Shown: positions 25,226 to 34,589, counted from the stretch's first letter. The stretch is DNA of 64,000 nucleotides from Alphaproteobacteria bacterium (GCA_005884685.1 VBAH01000054.1:1-64000); one strand, 5' to 3'. Translations and numbers: made by a program. Notes: generated by a model not told the origin, from the letters alone.

Positions 25226-26290
25226 TTAGAGCTCGGCGGCGGCCTTCTTCAGGATCGCGGCAAGGCGCGGCGCGGCCAATGCCGTCGAATATTGATCCTC
25301 AACCGTTCTGCGCGCCTCGGCGCCCATGCGTTGGCGCAGCTCCGGATCGGCGGCGAGCCGGCGCAACGCGTCGGACCACTCCTCCGTGGTATTGGCAAGA
25401 AAGCCGTTGACGCCGTGCCGCACCACCTGGACATTGGCCCCGACCGGAGAAGCGATCACCGGCTTGCCCGCGGCCATCACCTGCAACAGCTTGTAGGCGC
25501 ACTTGCCGCGCTCCCAGGGCGTGTCGTGCAGCGGCATGATGCCGATGTCGAAAGCAGAAATGCGCGCGATTTCGCTGTCCTCGCTCCACGGGAAGCTCTC
25601 GGAGGGAATGCCGGTCAACTCGGAGGGCACCGGCGCGCCGACGACATTGAGCTGGATACGGGTGTCGCCCGCAACCGCCCGCAAGGCCGGCGCGATTACG
25701 GCGAGGTAATGCGCGTTGAGCGGAATGCCGATCCAGCCGACCGTCGTCACCTCGTTTGGCGGCGCGACGGGCAGACCGCGGTAGCGCTCGACATCGATCA
25801 CGGTCGGCACGATCTCGACATGGCGCGCGCCGGCCTGGCGCGCGCGCCGCGCCAGATAATCGTTGCCGGCGACCACCGTGTGCGCGACGCGCATGACCGC
25901 GTCGATCTTGTGGCCCAGCATGGGGCTCAGCCAGTGGTTCTCGTAACGATGGAACCAGGCGTCGTCGTAGTCGACCACATAGGGAATGCCTTCCAGCCGC
26001 GCGATCTCCAGCCAGGTCGGCAGCCACGGCAGCGCCTCCTTTTCCAGCCATACGACGTCGTATTGCATGCGCCGCATGAGCGCGCGCAGGCGCCGCCCGT
26101 ACGCGCGCAAGATGCTGACGGTGCCAACCGGCGGGCCGCCGTAGAGCGAGCGGACGTAGGCGTTGTCCAGCAACGGCCGCACGTCGAACGTAAAGCCCTC
26201 CCGCTCCAGCCTCGGAAGGAACTGGAGAAAGCGGATGCGGCTGCTCGCACCGAGCCGTTCGTAACGCGTCAGAACCAGGACATTGATCAT
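25226..26290 (-). CDS. Glycosyltransferase, GT-B fold (GT4-like)
   Basis: A 354-residue protein starting MINVLVLTRYERLGASSRIR. The C-terminal half shows the nucleotide-sugar domain: TTVGWIGIPLNAHYL, DIGIMPLHDTPWERGKCAYK and LLQVMAAGKPVIASPVGAN, with the Glu/Lys positions used by GT4 enzymes. It builds a surface glycan at the cytoplasmic membrane face. It follows the dual GT2 gene by 13 bases on the same strand. Confidence 0.85.
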   Translation of the reverse strand: MINVLVLTRYERLGASSRIRFLQFLPRLEREGFTFDVRPLLDNAYVRSLYGGPPVGTVSILRAYGRRLRALMRRMQYDVVWLEKEALPWLPTWLEIARLEGIPYVVDYDDAWFHRYENHWLSPMLGHKIDAVMRVAHTVVAGNDYLARRARQAGARHVEIVPTVIDVERYRGLPVAPPNEVTTVGWIGIPLNAHYLAVIAPALRAVAGDTRIQLNVVGAPVPSELTGIPSESFPWSEDSEIARISAFDIGIMPLHDTPWERGKCAYKLLQVMAAGKPVIASPVGANVQVVRHGVNGFLANTTEEWSDALRRLAADPELRQRMGAEARRTVEDQYSTALAAPRLAAILKKAAAEL

Positions 26291-26303
26291 GCGCCGATCC
26301 GGC

Positions 26304-28472
26304 CTAGCGCAGCCGCAGGGAAAAATCTTCCCGGTCGTAGGTCAGATGCGGTGAATAATAGGGGTCGCGGAGCAGCGCCGCGCCCCAGCGCCGCTGCATC
26401 GTGGCGTACTCGGAGGCGAAGCGCCTCGCCTTGGACGGCGTGAGATCGCGCCCGCGACTGGCCGATTCGTGATGGGTCAGCTCGGCAAATGGCGTCCACA
26501 CATTGAGATAGCCGGCCGCGCGCACCCGCAGGCAGAAGTCGACATCGTTGAAGGCGACCGTCAGGCTTTCATCGAGGCCGTTGACTTGGTCGAACACTTG
26601 CTTGCGCACCAGCAGGCATGCCGCCGTCACCGCGCTGACGTTCTGCACCGTGCGCAGCCGGCCGAGATAACCTGGATCGTTCCCGCGCGCGAAGCGATGC
26701 CCATGTCCGGCGACACCGCCGAGGCCGATCACGATGCCGGCGTGCTGAATGCGTCCGTCGGGATAAAGCAGTTTTGCCCCGACGCAGCCGACGTCGGGCC
26801 GCATCGCCAGCACGGCCATTTCGGCGAGCCAGTCCTCATGGGTCGCCTCGACGTCGTTGTTGACGAGGCCGAGGATGTCGCCGGTTGCCTCCCGCGCGGC
26901 GGCATTGTTGAGGCGCGAGAAATTGAACGGCTCCGCCATCGGCAGGATGCGGATCGATGCATCGGAAGACCATTCGGCGAACAGGCGCCTGGTTTTTTGT
27001 TCGACCGATCCGTTGTCGACGATGATGATCTCGTAGTTGTCGTAGCGCGTGCGCGCGCGGATCGAGCGGATGCAGGTCGCGAGCACCTCGGCGTTGTCGC
27101 GGGTCGGAATGATCAGCGAGACTCGCGGCCGGGGCCCCGGCAGGTTGCGCACCGGCGCCGCTGGCGTGCGCGCCGGCATATCGGGAGCGACCGCGGCATG
27201 AACCAGAATCTTCGCGAGATGCATGATGCCGCGCGGCTCGATCTTTTTGGTGAGGCGCAAAAGGAGATCATGCTCAGGCGACGGAGCCTCGGGGCGCCCG
27301 CCTCCGAGCGAACGCACAGTCTCGCGGCGCATCAGCGTGACCTGCCCAACATAGTCCCATGCCTGGAGCAGGTCGGGCGACCAGGCCGGCTTGAAGCGCC
27401 AGTCACTGCGGTGTCCTGCCTGGTCGATGCGGTCCTCGTCGGTATAAATGAGCTCAACGGAGGGGTAGCCTTCGGCGGCGAGAGCCAGGTCGAGCAATGC
27501 ATGCGGGCGCAGCAGAGCGCGTTCGGCCAATGGCAGCACGAATTCGCCTTGTGAGACCGCCAGCAGCATGTTGAGGGTCTCGGCTCGGTTGGCGCCGGCA
27601 TTCACCATCCGCAGCCTGTCCGCCTCGACTCCCCGGGCAGCAAGCGCCGCCCCGATCTCGCCCTGAAGAGCCACGGGTGCCGCGAGCACGAGCTCCCACG
27701 CCGGATAGATCTGCTCCGCCACGCTACGCGCCAGCCGATCGAGCGCCAACGGCGCGGCGGCCGACAATTCGGCGAGGACCGACATCAGCGGCGGCTGGGT
27801 CAGTGTCGCCAGCCGCTCTTCATGGCGCGCGCGATCCCGCTCCGGTGCCTCGTCGAAAATCCTGATCCACGTGTCGTAGGGCGCCTCACCGCCTTTTGCC
27901 GCCGATCCGCGCGAAATGGCAATCGACCCGGGCCGTGTCAGCCGCCACAAATAATTCAGGCCCGAGGCGAAAACGCCGAGACCGTCGCGCCGGAAGATAT
28001 CGACGCCGCGCCGCAACGCGGCCGTGAGCTGCCCGCGCAGCCCGATGCGCACGAACCGGCATACCGTCGGGTCGGTCAGCCGTCCGGACCCGGTGATCAC
28101 GAGCGTGAGGCACTGCAGCGCCCCTTCGAGGCGGAAATGAGCGAGAAAGTGGTTGCGTCCGAAGAGCGGAAGCCGCAGCCAGAGCACCCGGTCGTCGGCA
28201 AAGGAAAACTGCGCCACCACGTCGACCAGCCCTTCGGGCAGAAGCTGCAGCTCGAACTGATACCAGCCGCCCGGCATCGCCCGGTCGGGCGCGAGCGCGA
28301 GCTTCAAGCCCGGATCCGGATGAATGACGCGCGCCGGCGTACCCCCGCCTTCCCGGATCTCGTCCGTGGAAACAAGGCGAAACCCGGCAGGCGCAGGAAA
28401 TCTGGACCCGTCCAACACCAAGTATTCCCGGTCACTTTCGGCGCAAAAAACACCGAATTCGGCCATGGGCAT
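26304..28472 (-). CDS. Large glycosyltransferase with two GT2 (GT-A) domains
   Basis: A 722-residue protein. The first 210 residues are a beta-rich domain of unknown family. A degenerate GT-A domain follows (about 225-420) with YTDEDRIDQAGHRSDWRFKP and DYVGQVTLMRR. A second, intact GT2 domain (about 440-690) has RVSLIIPTRDNAEVLATCIR, LVNNDVEA as the metal-binding acidic motif, HAGIVIGLGGVAGHGHRF and FNDVDFCLR. This tandem form is typical of O-antigen / glycan assembly. The longest reading uses a TTG; I prefer the ATG giving MPMAEFGVF. No membrane segment. Confidence 0.85.
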   Translation of the reverse strand: MPMAEFGVFCAESDREYLVLDGSRFPAPAGFRLVSTDEIREGGGTPARVIHPDPGLKLALAPDRAMPGGWYQFELQLLPEGLVDVVAQFSFADDRVLWLRLPLFGRNHFLAHFRLEGALQCLTLVITGSGRLTDPTVCRFVRIGLRGQLTAALRRGVDIFRRDGLGVFASGLNYLWRLTRPGSIAISRGSAAKGGEAPYDTWIRIFDEAPERDRARHEERLATLTQPPLMSVLAELSAAAPLALDRLARSVAEQIYPAWELVLAAPVALQGEIGAALAARGVEADRLRMVNAGANRAETLNMLLAVSQGEFVLPLAERALLRPHALLDLALAAEGYPSVELIYTDEDRIDQAGHRSDWRFKPAWSPDLLQAWDYVGQVTLMRRETVRSLGGGRPEAPSPEHDLLLRLTKKIEPRGIMHLAKILVHAAVAPDMPARTPAAPVRNLPGPRPRVSLIIPTRDNAEVLATCIRSIRARTRYDNYEIIIVDNGSVEQKTRRLFAEWSSDASIRILPMAEPFNFSRLNNAAAREATGDILGLVNNDVEATHEDWLAEMAVLAMRPDVGCVGAKLLYPDGRIQHAGIVIGLGGVAGHGHRFARGNDPGYLGRLRTVQNVSAVTAACLLVRKQVFDQVNGLDESLTVAFNDVDFCLRVRAAGYLNVWTPFAELTHHESASRGRDLTPSKARRFASEYATMQRRWGAALLRDPYYSPHLTYDREDFSLRLR

Positions 28473-28597
28473 AGCCGAAGCGGGCGCCCCTGCCAATTTC
28501 GGGCGGATCGGCGGATGCGCCTGGCGGCGCGGATGCGCTCCGCGGTGCCATTCTGTGCTAGAGCACCAGCCTCGAAACCTTTGAGCATTCGGCGAAA

Positions 28598-29524
28598 ATG
28601 GGCCGCGCCTCCGTCCACGTGGTGATCGTCAACTGGAATTCGGGAGCGCAGCTCAGGGAATGCCTGCAGTCATTCGAGGCGGTTGCGGGCGACGACGTCA
28701 CGGTGCGCATCACCGTGATCGACAATGCCTCGGCCGACGGCTCGGCCGAGAATTTGCAGACCGCCGTCCCGCTCGCAGTGATCCGCAATGAGGATAACCG
28801 CGGCTTCGCGGCAGCCTGCAACCAGGGTGCTGCCGGCTCTGACGCCGAATATCTCCTGTTTCTCAATCCGGATACGCAGCTGATGCCGGGCAGCCTCGAA
28901 CGCCCTGCGCGCTATCTCGCTTCCGAGTACCACGAGAACGTCGGCGTCGTGAGCATCCAGCTCGTCGATATGAACGGCAACGTCGCGCGCAACACCGCGC
29001 GCGAGCCGATCGCATGGAGCCTGATAGGAAACGGCATCGGACTGGACCGGCTGATGCCTTCCGTTTTCCCGCCGCATTTCGTCACCGACTGGGCGCACGA
29101 CGAAACGCGGCCCGTTGATCAGGTGATGGGCGCGTTCTTGTTCGTGCGCCGAGACGTGTTCGAGGCGCTCGGCGGATTCGACGAGCGATTCTTCGTCTAT
29201 TACGAGGACCTCGATTTCGCGCTCCGCGCGCGCCAGCGCGGCTGGAGCAGCGTCTATCTGGCGAGCGCGCGGGCGTTTCACCGCGGCCAGGGCACGAGCG
29301 AAGCCGTTCCGGAGCGGCGCACGTTCTATTTCTGTCGCAGCAAAATGCTGTTTGCACTGAAATATTTCAATCCGATCGGCGCCTTCGGCGTCATTCTGGC
29401 GACGCTTGTCCTCGAACCGCTGGCCCGCGTTGCGGCGGCGCCGCGCAGCGCGGGGAACATCCTTCGTGCGTTCGGGATGCTTTGGAAAGACCTGCCGGAC
29501 ATCCTGCGATCAAGCCGGAGCTAA
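28598..29524 (+). CDS. GT2 family glycosyltransferase (rhamnosyltransferase-like)
   Basis: A 308-residue protein starting MGRASVHVVIVNWNSGAQLR. It has LLFLNPDTQLMPGSL as acidic nucleotide-sugar motif, VDQVMGAFLFVRRDVFEALG and FDERFFVYYEDLDFALRAR, a pattern of WbbL-type rhamnosyltransferases. The C-terminus has an amphipathic / hydrophobic helix (GAFGVILATLVLEPLARV) that could bind the membrane. It is divergent from the dual GT2 gene and converges on the carbamoyltransferase gene with a 4-base overlap. Confidence 0.87.
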   Translation: MGRASVHVVIVNWNSGAQLRECLQSFEAVAGDDVTVRITVIDNASADGSAENLQTAVPLAVIRNEDNRGFAAACNQGAAGSDAEYLLFLNPDTQLMPGSLERPARYLASEYHENVGVVSIQLVDMNGNVARNTAREPIAWSLIGNGIGLDRLMPSVFPPHFVTDWAHDETRPVDQVMGAFLFVRRDVFEALGGFDERFFVYYEDLDFALRARQRGWSSVYLASARAFHRGQGTSEAVPERRTFYFCRSKMLFALKYFNPIGAFGVILATLVLEPLARVAAAPRSAGNILRAFGMLWKDLPDILRSSRS

Positions 29525-31353
29525 TCCAGCTCGAACGCGTGCTCGTAATTCTGCTTCAGTGCCGGGTCCTGGTCAGTTTTGCGCAGCAGGCAGTTTCCGA
29601 TCGCCAGCACGTCGATGTCGGTGCCCATGAAGCAGCGGAACGCGTCTTCCGGCGTGCAGACAATCGGTTCGCCGCGCACATTGAAGCTCGTGTTGACCAG
29701 CACGGGACATGCGGTGCGCGCCTGAAACGCAGCAAGCAGCGCATGAAACTTCGGATTGGTGTCGGCATGCACGGTCTGAATTCGCGCCGAGTAGTCCACG
29801 TGCGTCACGGCGGGAATGTCCGAGCGCACCACGTTGAGCTGGTCGATGCCCCAGAGCTTTCGCTCGTCCTCGGTCATCGTACGGCGGCGCTCGGGCGTGA
29901 CGTTGGCGACGAGCAGCATGTACGGGCTGTCGCGGTCGAGCTCGAACCAGTCGGCGACACGCTCGCGCAGCACCGCGGGCGCAAAGGGGCGGAATGATTC
30001 GCGGTATTTCACCTTGAGGTTCAGCATTTTCTGCATCGTCGGCGAGCGCGCGTCACCGAGGATCGAGCGGGCGCCGAGCGCGCGCGGCCCGAATTCCATA
30101 CGGCCCTGGAACCAGCCGACCGCCTGCGCCTCGGCCAACGCTTCTGAGGTGCGTTGTACCAGCGTTTCCTCGTCCAGCATCTCGAAGCAGGCGCCGATCG
30201 CTCGGAGCCGGGCAGCGACATCCTCGTCGCTGTACGACGGCCCGAGATATGAGCCGCGCATGCTGTCCTTGCCGCGGTTCGGACGCGCCGAACCGCTCGC
30301 CAGATAGTAGGTCGCGAGCGCAGCACCGACCGCCCCGCCGGCATCGCCGGCAGCCGGCTGGACCCAGATCTCATCGAACTTGCCGTCGCGCAGCACCTTT
30401 CCGTTTGCCACGCAGTTGAGCGCGACGCCGCCGGCAAGGCACAAATTCTTCTGCCCGGTCTTCGCCGCGAGGGCACGCGTCAGGCGCAACACGATCTCCT
30501 CGGTCACCGCCTGGATCGACGCGGCCAGATCCATCTCGCGCTGGGTGAGCAGTTCTTCCGGCTTGCGCGGCCTGCCGCCGAACAGCGCGTCGAACTTCTC
30601 GTTCGTCATCGTCAGGCCGGTGCAATAGTCGAAGTAGTCCATGTTCATACGGAACGAGCCGTCCGGCTGAATATCGATAAGCTTGTCCAGGATCGCCTGC
30701 GCGTATCTCGGCTCGCCGTAAGGGGCGAGGCCCATCACCTTGTACTCGCCGGAATTGACCTTGAACCCGGTGTAGTAGGTGAATGCCGAATAGAGCAGCC
30801 CGAGCGAATGGGGAAAATGGATTTCCGCGTTGAGCGAGAGCTGGTTGCCTGAGCCGACTCCCATCGTGGTCGTCGCCCACTCGCCCACGCCATCGAGCGT
30901 GAGGATCGCAGCTTCGTCGAATGGCGAAGGGTAGAATGCGCTCGCCGCGTGACTCTCGTGATGCTCGGTGAAGCGCAGCTTTTTCTCCCAATCGACGTCC
31001 GGAGCCTCGGCACACAACAGGTCGATCAGCAGCGATTTCTGAAACAGCTTTTCTTTCAGCCAAAGCGGCATCGCCATGCGGAACGAACCAAAGCCGCGCG
31101 GGGCGAAGGCCAGGTAGGTCTCGAGCAGCCGCTCGAACTTGAGAAACGGCTTCTCGTAAAAGGTGACGAAATCGATATCGGCAAATGAAGCGCCGGCTTC
31201 CTGCACGCAGTAGTGCAGCGCGTTTGTGGGGAAATTCGCGTCGTGCTTCTTGCGCGTGAAACGCTCTTCCTGCGCGGCCGCGACGATCTCGCCGTCACGC
31301 ACGATCGCGGCGGCGCTGTCGTGATAAAACGCCGAAAGACCTAAAACGAGCAT
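29521..31353 (-). CDS. Carbamoyltransferase, NodU/CmcH (SxtI) family
   Basis: A 610-residue enzyme that forms carbamoyl-adenylate and transfers the carbamoyl group to a hydroxyl. The Kae1-like domain has HHESHAASAFYPSPF (metal-binding His) and LTLDGVGEWATT, then LAGGVALNCVANGK. The YrdC-like part has MEFGPRALGARSILGDARSP, KYRESFRPFAPAVL and LVNTSFNVRGEPIV. Normal length for the family, without the C-terminal extension carried by the second carbamoyltransferase of this region. Its ATG overlaps the stop of the small DUF5989 gene, and an SxtJ-like gene comes before that: the SxtI-SxtJ-SxtK order. Confidence 0.93.
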   Translation of the reverse strand: MLVLGLSAFYHDSAAAIVRDGEIVAAAQEERFTRKKHDANFPTNALHYCVQEAGASFADIDFVTFYEKPFLKFERLLETYLAFAPRGFGSFRMAMPLWLKEKLFQKSLLIDLLCAEAPDVDWEKKLRFTEHHESHAASAFYPSPFDEAAILTLDGVGEWATTTMGVGSGNQLSLNAEIHFPHSLGLLYSAFTYYTGFKVNSGEYKVMGLAPYGEPRYAQAILDKLIDIQPDGSFRMNMDYFDYCTGLTMTNEKFDALFGGRPRKPEELLTQREMDLAASIQAVTEEIVLRLTRALAAKTGQKNLCLAGGVALNCVANGKVLRDGKFDEIWVQPAAGDAGGAVGAALATYYLASGSARPNRGKDSMRGSYLGPSYSDEDVAARLRAIGACFEMLDEETLVQRTSEALAEAQAVGWFQGRMEFGPRALGARSILGDARSPTMQKMLNLKVKYRESFRPFAPAVLRERVADWFELDRDSPYMLLVANVTPERRRTMTEDERKLWGIDQLNVVRSDIPAVTHVDYSARIQTVHADTNPKFHALLAAFQARTACPVLVNTSFNVRGEPIVCTPEDAFRCFMGTDIDVLAIGNCLLRKTDQDPALKQNYEHAFELD

Positions 31354-31505
31354 CAGAAAAGAGTATAGATGAATGGCGCCACGACAGAGCCCTTCGTCAA
31401 CACGATCAAACCGCCGAAAATCGTCATCAGCACCAGCGCGGGAAGAAGCCAGAACTTCTTGCGCGCGAGCATGAACGCCGCCATGTCCTTGAGAAACGAC
31501 ATCAT
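31353..31505 (-). CDS. DUF5989 / SxtK-like small membrane protein
   Basis: A 50-residue protein, MMSFLKDMAAFMLARKKFWL then a hydrophobic helix and the end GSVVAPFIYTLF. It matches the small single-helix proteins found beside carbamoyltransferases and SxtJ-like proteins. Its stop shares an ATGA with the carbamoyltransferase start, and it begins 5 bases after the SxtJ-like stop. Probable role: membrane subunit tethering the carbamoyltransferase. A second ATG one codon in is possible. Confidence 0.82.
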   Translation of the reverse strand: MMSFLKDMAAFMLARKKFWLLPALVLMTIFGGLIVLTKGSVVAPFIYTLF

Positions 31506-31510
31506 CCCCC

Positions 31511-31942
31511 TCAGAACGGTTTTTCCAGCGATTGAGCGGTCGATCCGCTTTTGCCGCGCGTGATCCAGTAGGTCTCTCCGCGCTCGCGCCGCAGGCCCAT
31601 CGGGTCGACCCCGAACGCGCGCATCATCAGTCCGGTCGGCACGATCGCAATCAGATACATCCCACCCAGAAAGATCGGATTGGTGATCTTGTGCAGCAAC
31701 AGGCCGAGCTTCATCCAGCCGCGATGGGCCGGTTCCAGCACGTCCGGCTTGAGCAGTGCCGCAATGATCAGCACAAGACCGACCCCGCCGAGCAATCCGG
31801 CAAGCCAGCCAATTTCCCCGTGCAGGTACGTCCGCACGCTGCCGAACGCCACCGCGATGCCGCCGACGACAAGCCCGAAGCGCTTGTTGCTGGCCGCCTC
31901 GACCGCGTGCTCGCGCGAAAATTCTTCGTGCAGTCCCGCCAT
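31511..31942 (-). CDS. SxtJ-like membrane protein
   Basis: A 143-residue protein with three or four hydrophobic segments, including GEIGWLAGLLGGVGLVLIIA and GGMYLIAIVPTGLMMRAFG. The KITNPIFLGG and YWITR-type C-terminal pattern fits the SxtJ family. It heads a three-gene set with the SxtK-like and carbamoyltransferase genes. The ATG giving MAGLHEEFSREHAV is chosen over one ten codons upstream because the family starts near the acidic HEEFSREH segment. Confidence 0.8.
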   Translation of the reverse strand: MAGLHEEFSREHAVEAASNKRFGLVVGGIAVAFGSVRTYLHGEIGWLAGLLGGVGLVLIIAALLKPDVLEPAHRGWMKLGLLLHKITNPIFLGGMYLIAIVPTGLMMRAFGVDPMGLRRERGETYWITRGKSGSTAQSLEKPF

Positions 31943-32027
31943 GCAACCCGCGTTTGTCGCCTGAGATATCAATCGCTTAGCCGGTACCGGCGCAATCTTC
32001 GGCCTTGTTTAGCTCAAGCCCCTACGG

Positions 32028-33065
32028 TCAGGCAACATAACCCTGATACCACGTCACGAAGCGCTTCACGCCCTCGGCGATCGGCGTGGCTGGCGCGAAG
32101 CCGACCGCGGCCTTGAGGTCCGCCACGTCCGCACATGTGTCAGGAACATCCCCGGGCTGCATCGGAAGCAACTCACGGATCGCCGTGCGGCCCGTCGCTC
32201 CCTCGATCAGGCTGACGAGGTCGGTTACCTCGACGGCCGTATGATTTCCGATGTTGTAGACACGCCACGGCGCGAGACTGGTCGCAGGATTGGGAGCCGC
32301 CGCCGACCATTCCGGGTCCGGCGTGGCGGGATGGTCGATGACGCGGACGACGGCTTCGGTCACGTCGTCGATATAGGTGAAGTCGCGCTTCATCCGGCCG
32401 TGATTGAACAGGCGGATCGGCGTGCCCCGCGCGATTGCTTCGGTGAACAGCCACACCGCCATGTCGGGCCGTCCCCACGGCCCGTACACCGTAAAGAAGC
32501 GCAGTCCACTGGCCGGCAGGTTGAACAGGTGCGCATAGGCATGCGCCATCAGCTCGTTTGCCTTCTTGGTCGCGCCGTAGAGACTGAGCGGGTGATCGAC
32601 GTTGTCGGTGGTGCGAAACGGCGTCTTGCTGTTGCCGCCGTAGACCGACGAGGACGACGCGTAGACCAGATGGCGGCAGTCGGTTTGGCGGCATCCCTCA
32701 AGCACGTTGAGAAAACCGGCAAGATTGGCATCTGCATAGGCATAGGGATCGTTGAGCGAGTGACGAACCCCCGCTTGCGCCGCGAGATGGACCACGTAAG
32801 GAAAGCGATGTCTGGAGAAGAGCGCGCCCATGCGCGCGCGGTCGGCAATATCGCACTGCTCGAAACGAAAAGCCGGATATGACTCGAGTTGAGCGAGCCG
32901 CAGGCCCTTCAGCACCGGATCATAGTAGCCGTTGAGATTGTCCAGAGCGATGACGGCACGCCCCTGGTCGAGCAGCCGGCGCGCCACATGATAGCCGATG
33001 AATCCGGCCGCCCCGGTGACCAGGACAGGATCGCGCCTGCTAGGCAAGTCCTCAGTGAGCGTCAA
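32028..33065 (-). CDS. NAD-dependent sugar epimerase, UDP-glucuronate 4-epimerase-like
   Basis: A 345-residue extended SDR with VLVTGAAGFIGYHVARRLLD, the DNLNGYYDPVLK loop typical of UDP-glucuronate 4-epimerases, VHLAAQAGVRHSLNDP, the Ser of YASSSSVYGGN and the YGATK catalytic pair. It would make UDP-galacturonate from UDP-glucuronate, which the UDP-glucose dehydrogenase elsewhere in the window supplies. The first start available is TTG; the Rossmann motif lies only 14 codons in and no ATG precedes it. A TATAAT sequence lies about 20 bases upstream of that start. Confidence 0.85.
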   Translation of the reverse strand: MTLTEDLPSRRDPVLVTGAAGFIGYHVARRLLDQGRAVIALDNLNGYYDPVLKGLRLAQLESYPAFRFEQCDIADRARMGALFSRHRFPYVVHLAAQAGVRHSLNDPYAYADANLAGFLNVLEGCRQTDCRHLVYASSSSVYGGNSKTPFRTTDNVDHPLSLYGATKKANELMAHAYAHLFNLPASGLRFFTVYGPWGRPDMAVWLFTEAIARGTPIRLFNHGRMKRDFTYIDDVTEAVVRVIDHPATPDPEWSAAAPNPATSLAPWRVYNIGNHTAVEVTDLVSLIEGATGRTAIRELLPMQPGDVPDTCADVADLKAAVGFAPATPIAEGVKRFVTWYQGYVA

Positions 33066-33262
33066 CTGGCCCGATCCTTTCGGATTATACGATTACAGCG
33101 CCGCGCGATCCTGAGGATATCGTGCGCGCTCCGCATTGAGCAACCGAAGCTCCGCCCGGATTGGACGGGCCGCAAGCGCAGCGATCCGTCAACCCTGACG
33201 AGGATTGCGAAATCGCTTCTCGCGGCTTAACAAGCCGCTGACCTGATCACAGCGGAATTCCG

Positions 33263-34519
33263 ATGCCTCAGCGCATGCCAACAAATCCGGAATGGATCCC
33301 CGGCCGGCGGTACACCCGCGTGGAGGATATCGAGGTCGGCCGGCTCACGGACTTCGAGCTGACCTACGGTGACTTGCTTTTCGCCTGCCGCTTCCAGGCG
33401 AGACGCGGCGCGGACCGGATTTTTGTCATGCTGCGGTCGTCGCGCAACGCGTCGTTTGCGCCGATCCCGGTGTTCTACGACGATTGCACCCCGGAGGAAA
33501 TGAACGGTCACATCCTGCACCTATGCGACCCGACCCTGTTCTTCGACGAGGAACTGGAAGCCGGCGCCTTCTATGGCACGCGCGAGCACGACGCCGTATC
33601 CGGCCTGATCAAGATCGTTGAAAAGATTGCATCGCTGCTCGGCCTCGACCGGACCCGAATTGTGTACTGGGCGCCTTCGGCCGCCGCGATGGGGGCAGCG
33701 ATGGCCGCGATCCGATCCGGGGCGATCGGCGTATTGGTCAATCCGTTTCTCGACGCCATCAACATGAACCGCTCATATGTCGCGCGCACCATCGCGGCGA
33801 TATTCGGCGCAACTTCCGCACAGGAACTCGCTGCGGGCTTTCCAATGCGGACGCGCGTTGCCGTGGCGCTCGCCGCCGCACAAGCGTTGGGTATCCGGCC
33901 AAAGCTTCTGATCGTGCAGAATACCATGGACCTATGGTTCTTCCGGCGGCAATTCGTCCAGTTTTGCCACCAGCATTCCCTTCCTCTGAGAGGCGGCTGG
34001 GATTCGGCACGCGAGATCATGAGCATGATCTACTCAGACCGAAGCGGACACGCCCCCGAAACGCCGGAGGTACGCGCGCGCATACTGCGCGAAGCTCTGC
34101 CGCAGATGATCGAAGAGATGTCCGCCTCAGCCTCCGCGCCGAAGGCAGTCATTGAGGTGAATCTATCGACCACCGGCCGCATCGTCTACAGCGTTCCGCC
34201 CGGCGTCTCTGCGGTCCGTCTCGTCAGCGACGTCGCGACGTATGCGCATGATGCGCGGACGCTTGGCGCGGCGATCGCCGCGATCAGAGTTGACGGAGAG
34301 ACGGTGTCCCTCGCCGATCCCTCGCTGCACCGTGGCTTCTACGATCTGGAACGCGAGGGCGCGCGCACATGGCGCTGGACCGATGGCAACGCCGAGGTTC
34401 CGGTCCTGGAATACGGCAAAGGCAAGTCTCTGGAAATCGAGGTGGCGGCGCTCGCGTCCGATGACGGTTCCGATCCCTGGAGCCACGAACTGTCGCCGCC
34501 AAGCTCCAAAGCAGGCTGA
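33263..34519 (+). CDS. Uncharacterised alpha/beta-hydrolase-like protein with C-terminal beta domain
   Basis: A 418-residue protein. Residues 25-270 look like an alpha/beta-hydrolase-type fold: LLFACRFQ and IFVMLRSSRNA strands, then RIVYWAPSAAAMGAAMAAI where a nucleophile Ser would sit, similar in plan to accessory glycosylation / Asp2-like proteins. The last 110 residues form a beta-rich module with HRGFYDLEREGARTWRWTDG, a pattern I associate with extra domains on polysaccharide enzymes. No signal peptide. It sits between glycan genes, so a glycan-related role is plausible but not shown. Confidence 0.6.
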   Translation: MPQRMPTNPEWIPGRRYTRVEDIEVGRLTDFELTYGDLLFACRFQARRGADRIFVMLRSSRNASFAPIPVFYDDCTPEEMNGHILHLCDPTLFFDEELEAGAFYGTREHDAVSGLIKIVEKIASLLGLDRTRIVYWAPSAAAMGAAMAAIRSGAIGVLVNPFLDAINMNRSYVARTIAAIFGATSAQELAAGFPMRTRVAVALAAAQALGIRPKLLIVQNTMDLWFFRRQFVQFCHQHSLPLRGGWDSAREIMSMIYSDRSGHAPETPEVRARILREALPQMIEEMSASASAPKAVIEVNLSTTGRIVYSVPPGVSAVRLVSDVATYAHDARTLGAAIAAIRVDGETVSLADPSLHRGFYDLEREGARTWRWTDGNAEVPVLEYGKGKSLEIEVAALASDDGSDPWSHELSPPSSKAG

Positions 34520-34568
34520 AAAGAGCCTGCCGTGCGCAAGCAGAAAGCGGCGGCCGAAGCCGCCGCTT
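34511..34568. terminator. Two hairpins between convergent genes
   Basis: The first, GCAGGCT-GAAAAG-AGCCTGC, overlaps the end of the hydrolase-like gene. The second, AAGCGGCGGC-CGAA-GCCGCCGCTT, is a perfect 10-bp stem. The flanking T or A runs are short, so they are best read as a bidirectional terminator between the plus-strand gene and the DUF11 gene. Confidence 0.6.
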
Positions 34569-34589
34569 CCATCGCCTCGGGTACGAAGC

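Noticed and set aside
29521..31353. Nodulation (Nod factor) locus based on NodU similarity
   Set aside because: No nodABC, nodI/J or NodD gene or nod box is seen; the family is broad.
29521..31942. Saxitoxin biosynthesis
   Set aside because: Only the SxtI/J/K-like trio is present; none of the sxtA polyketide or amidinotransferase genes is near, and the context is polysaccharide synthesis.
33084..33089. Full sigma-70 promoter for the UDP-glucuronate-epimerase-like gene
   Set aside because: TATAAT is present on the minus strand, but no convincing -35 box lies 16-18 bases away, so I did not list it as a feature.
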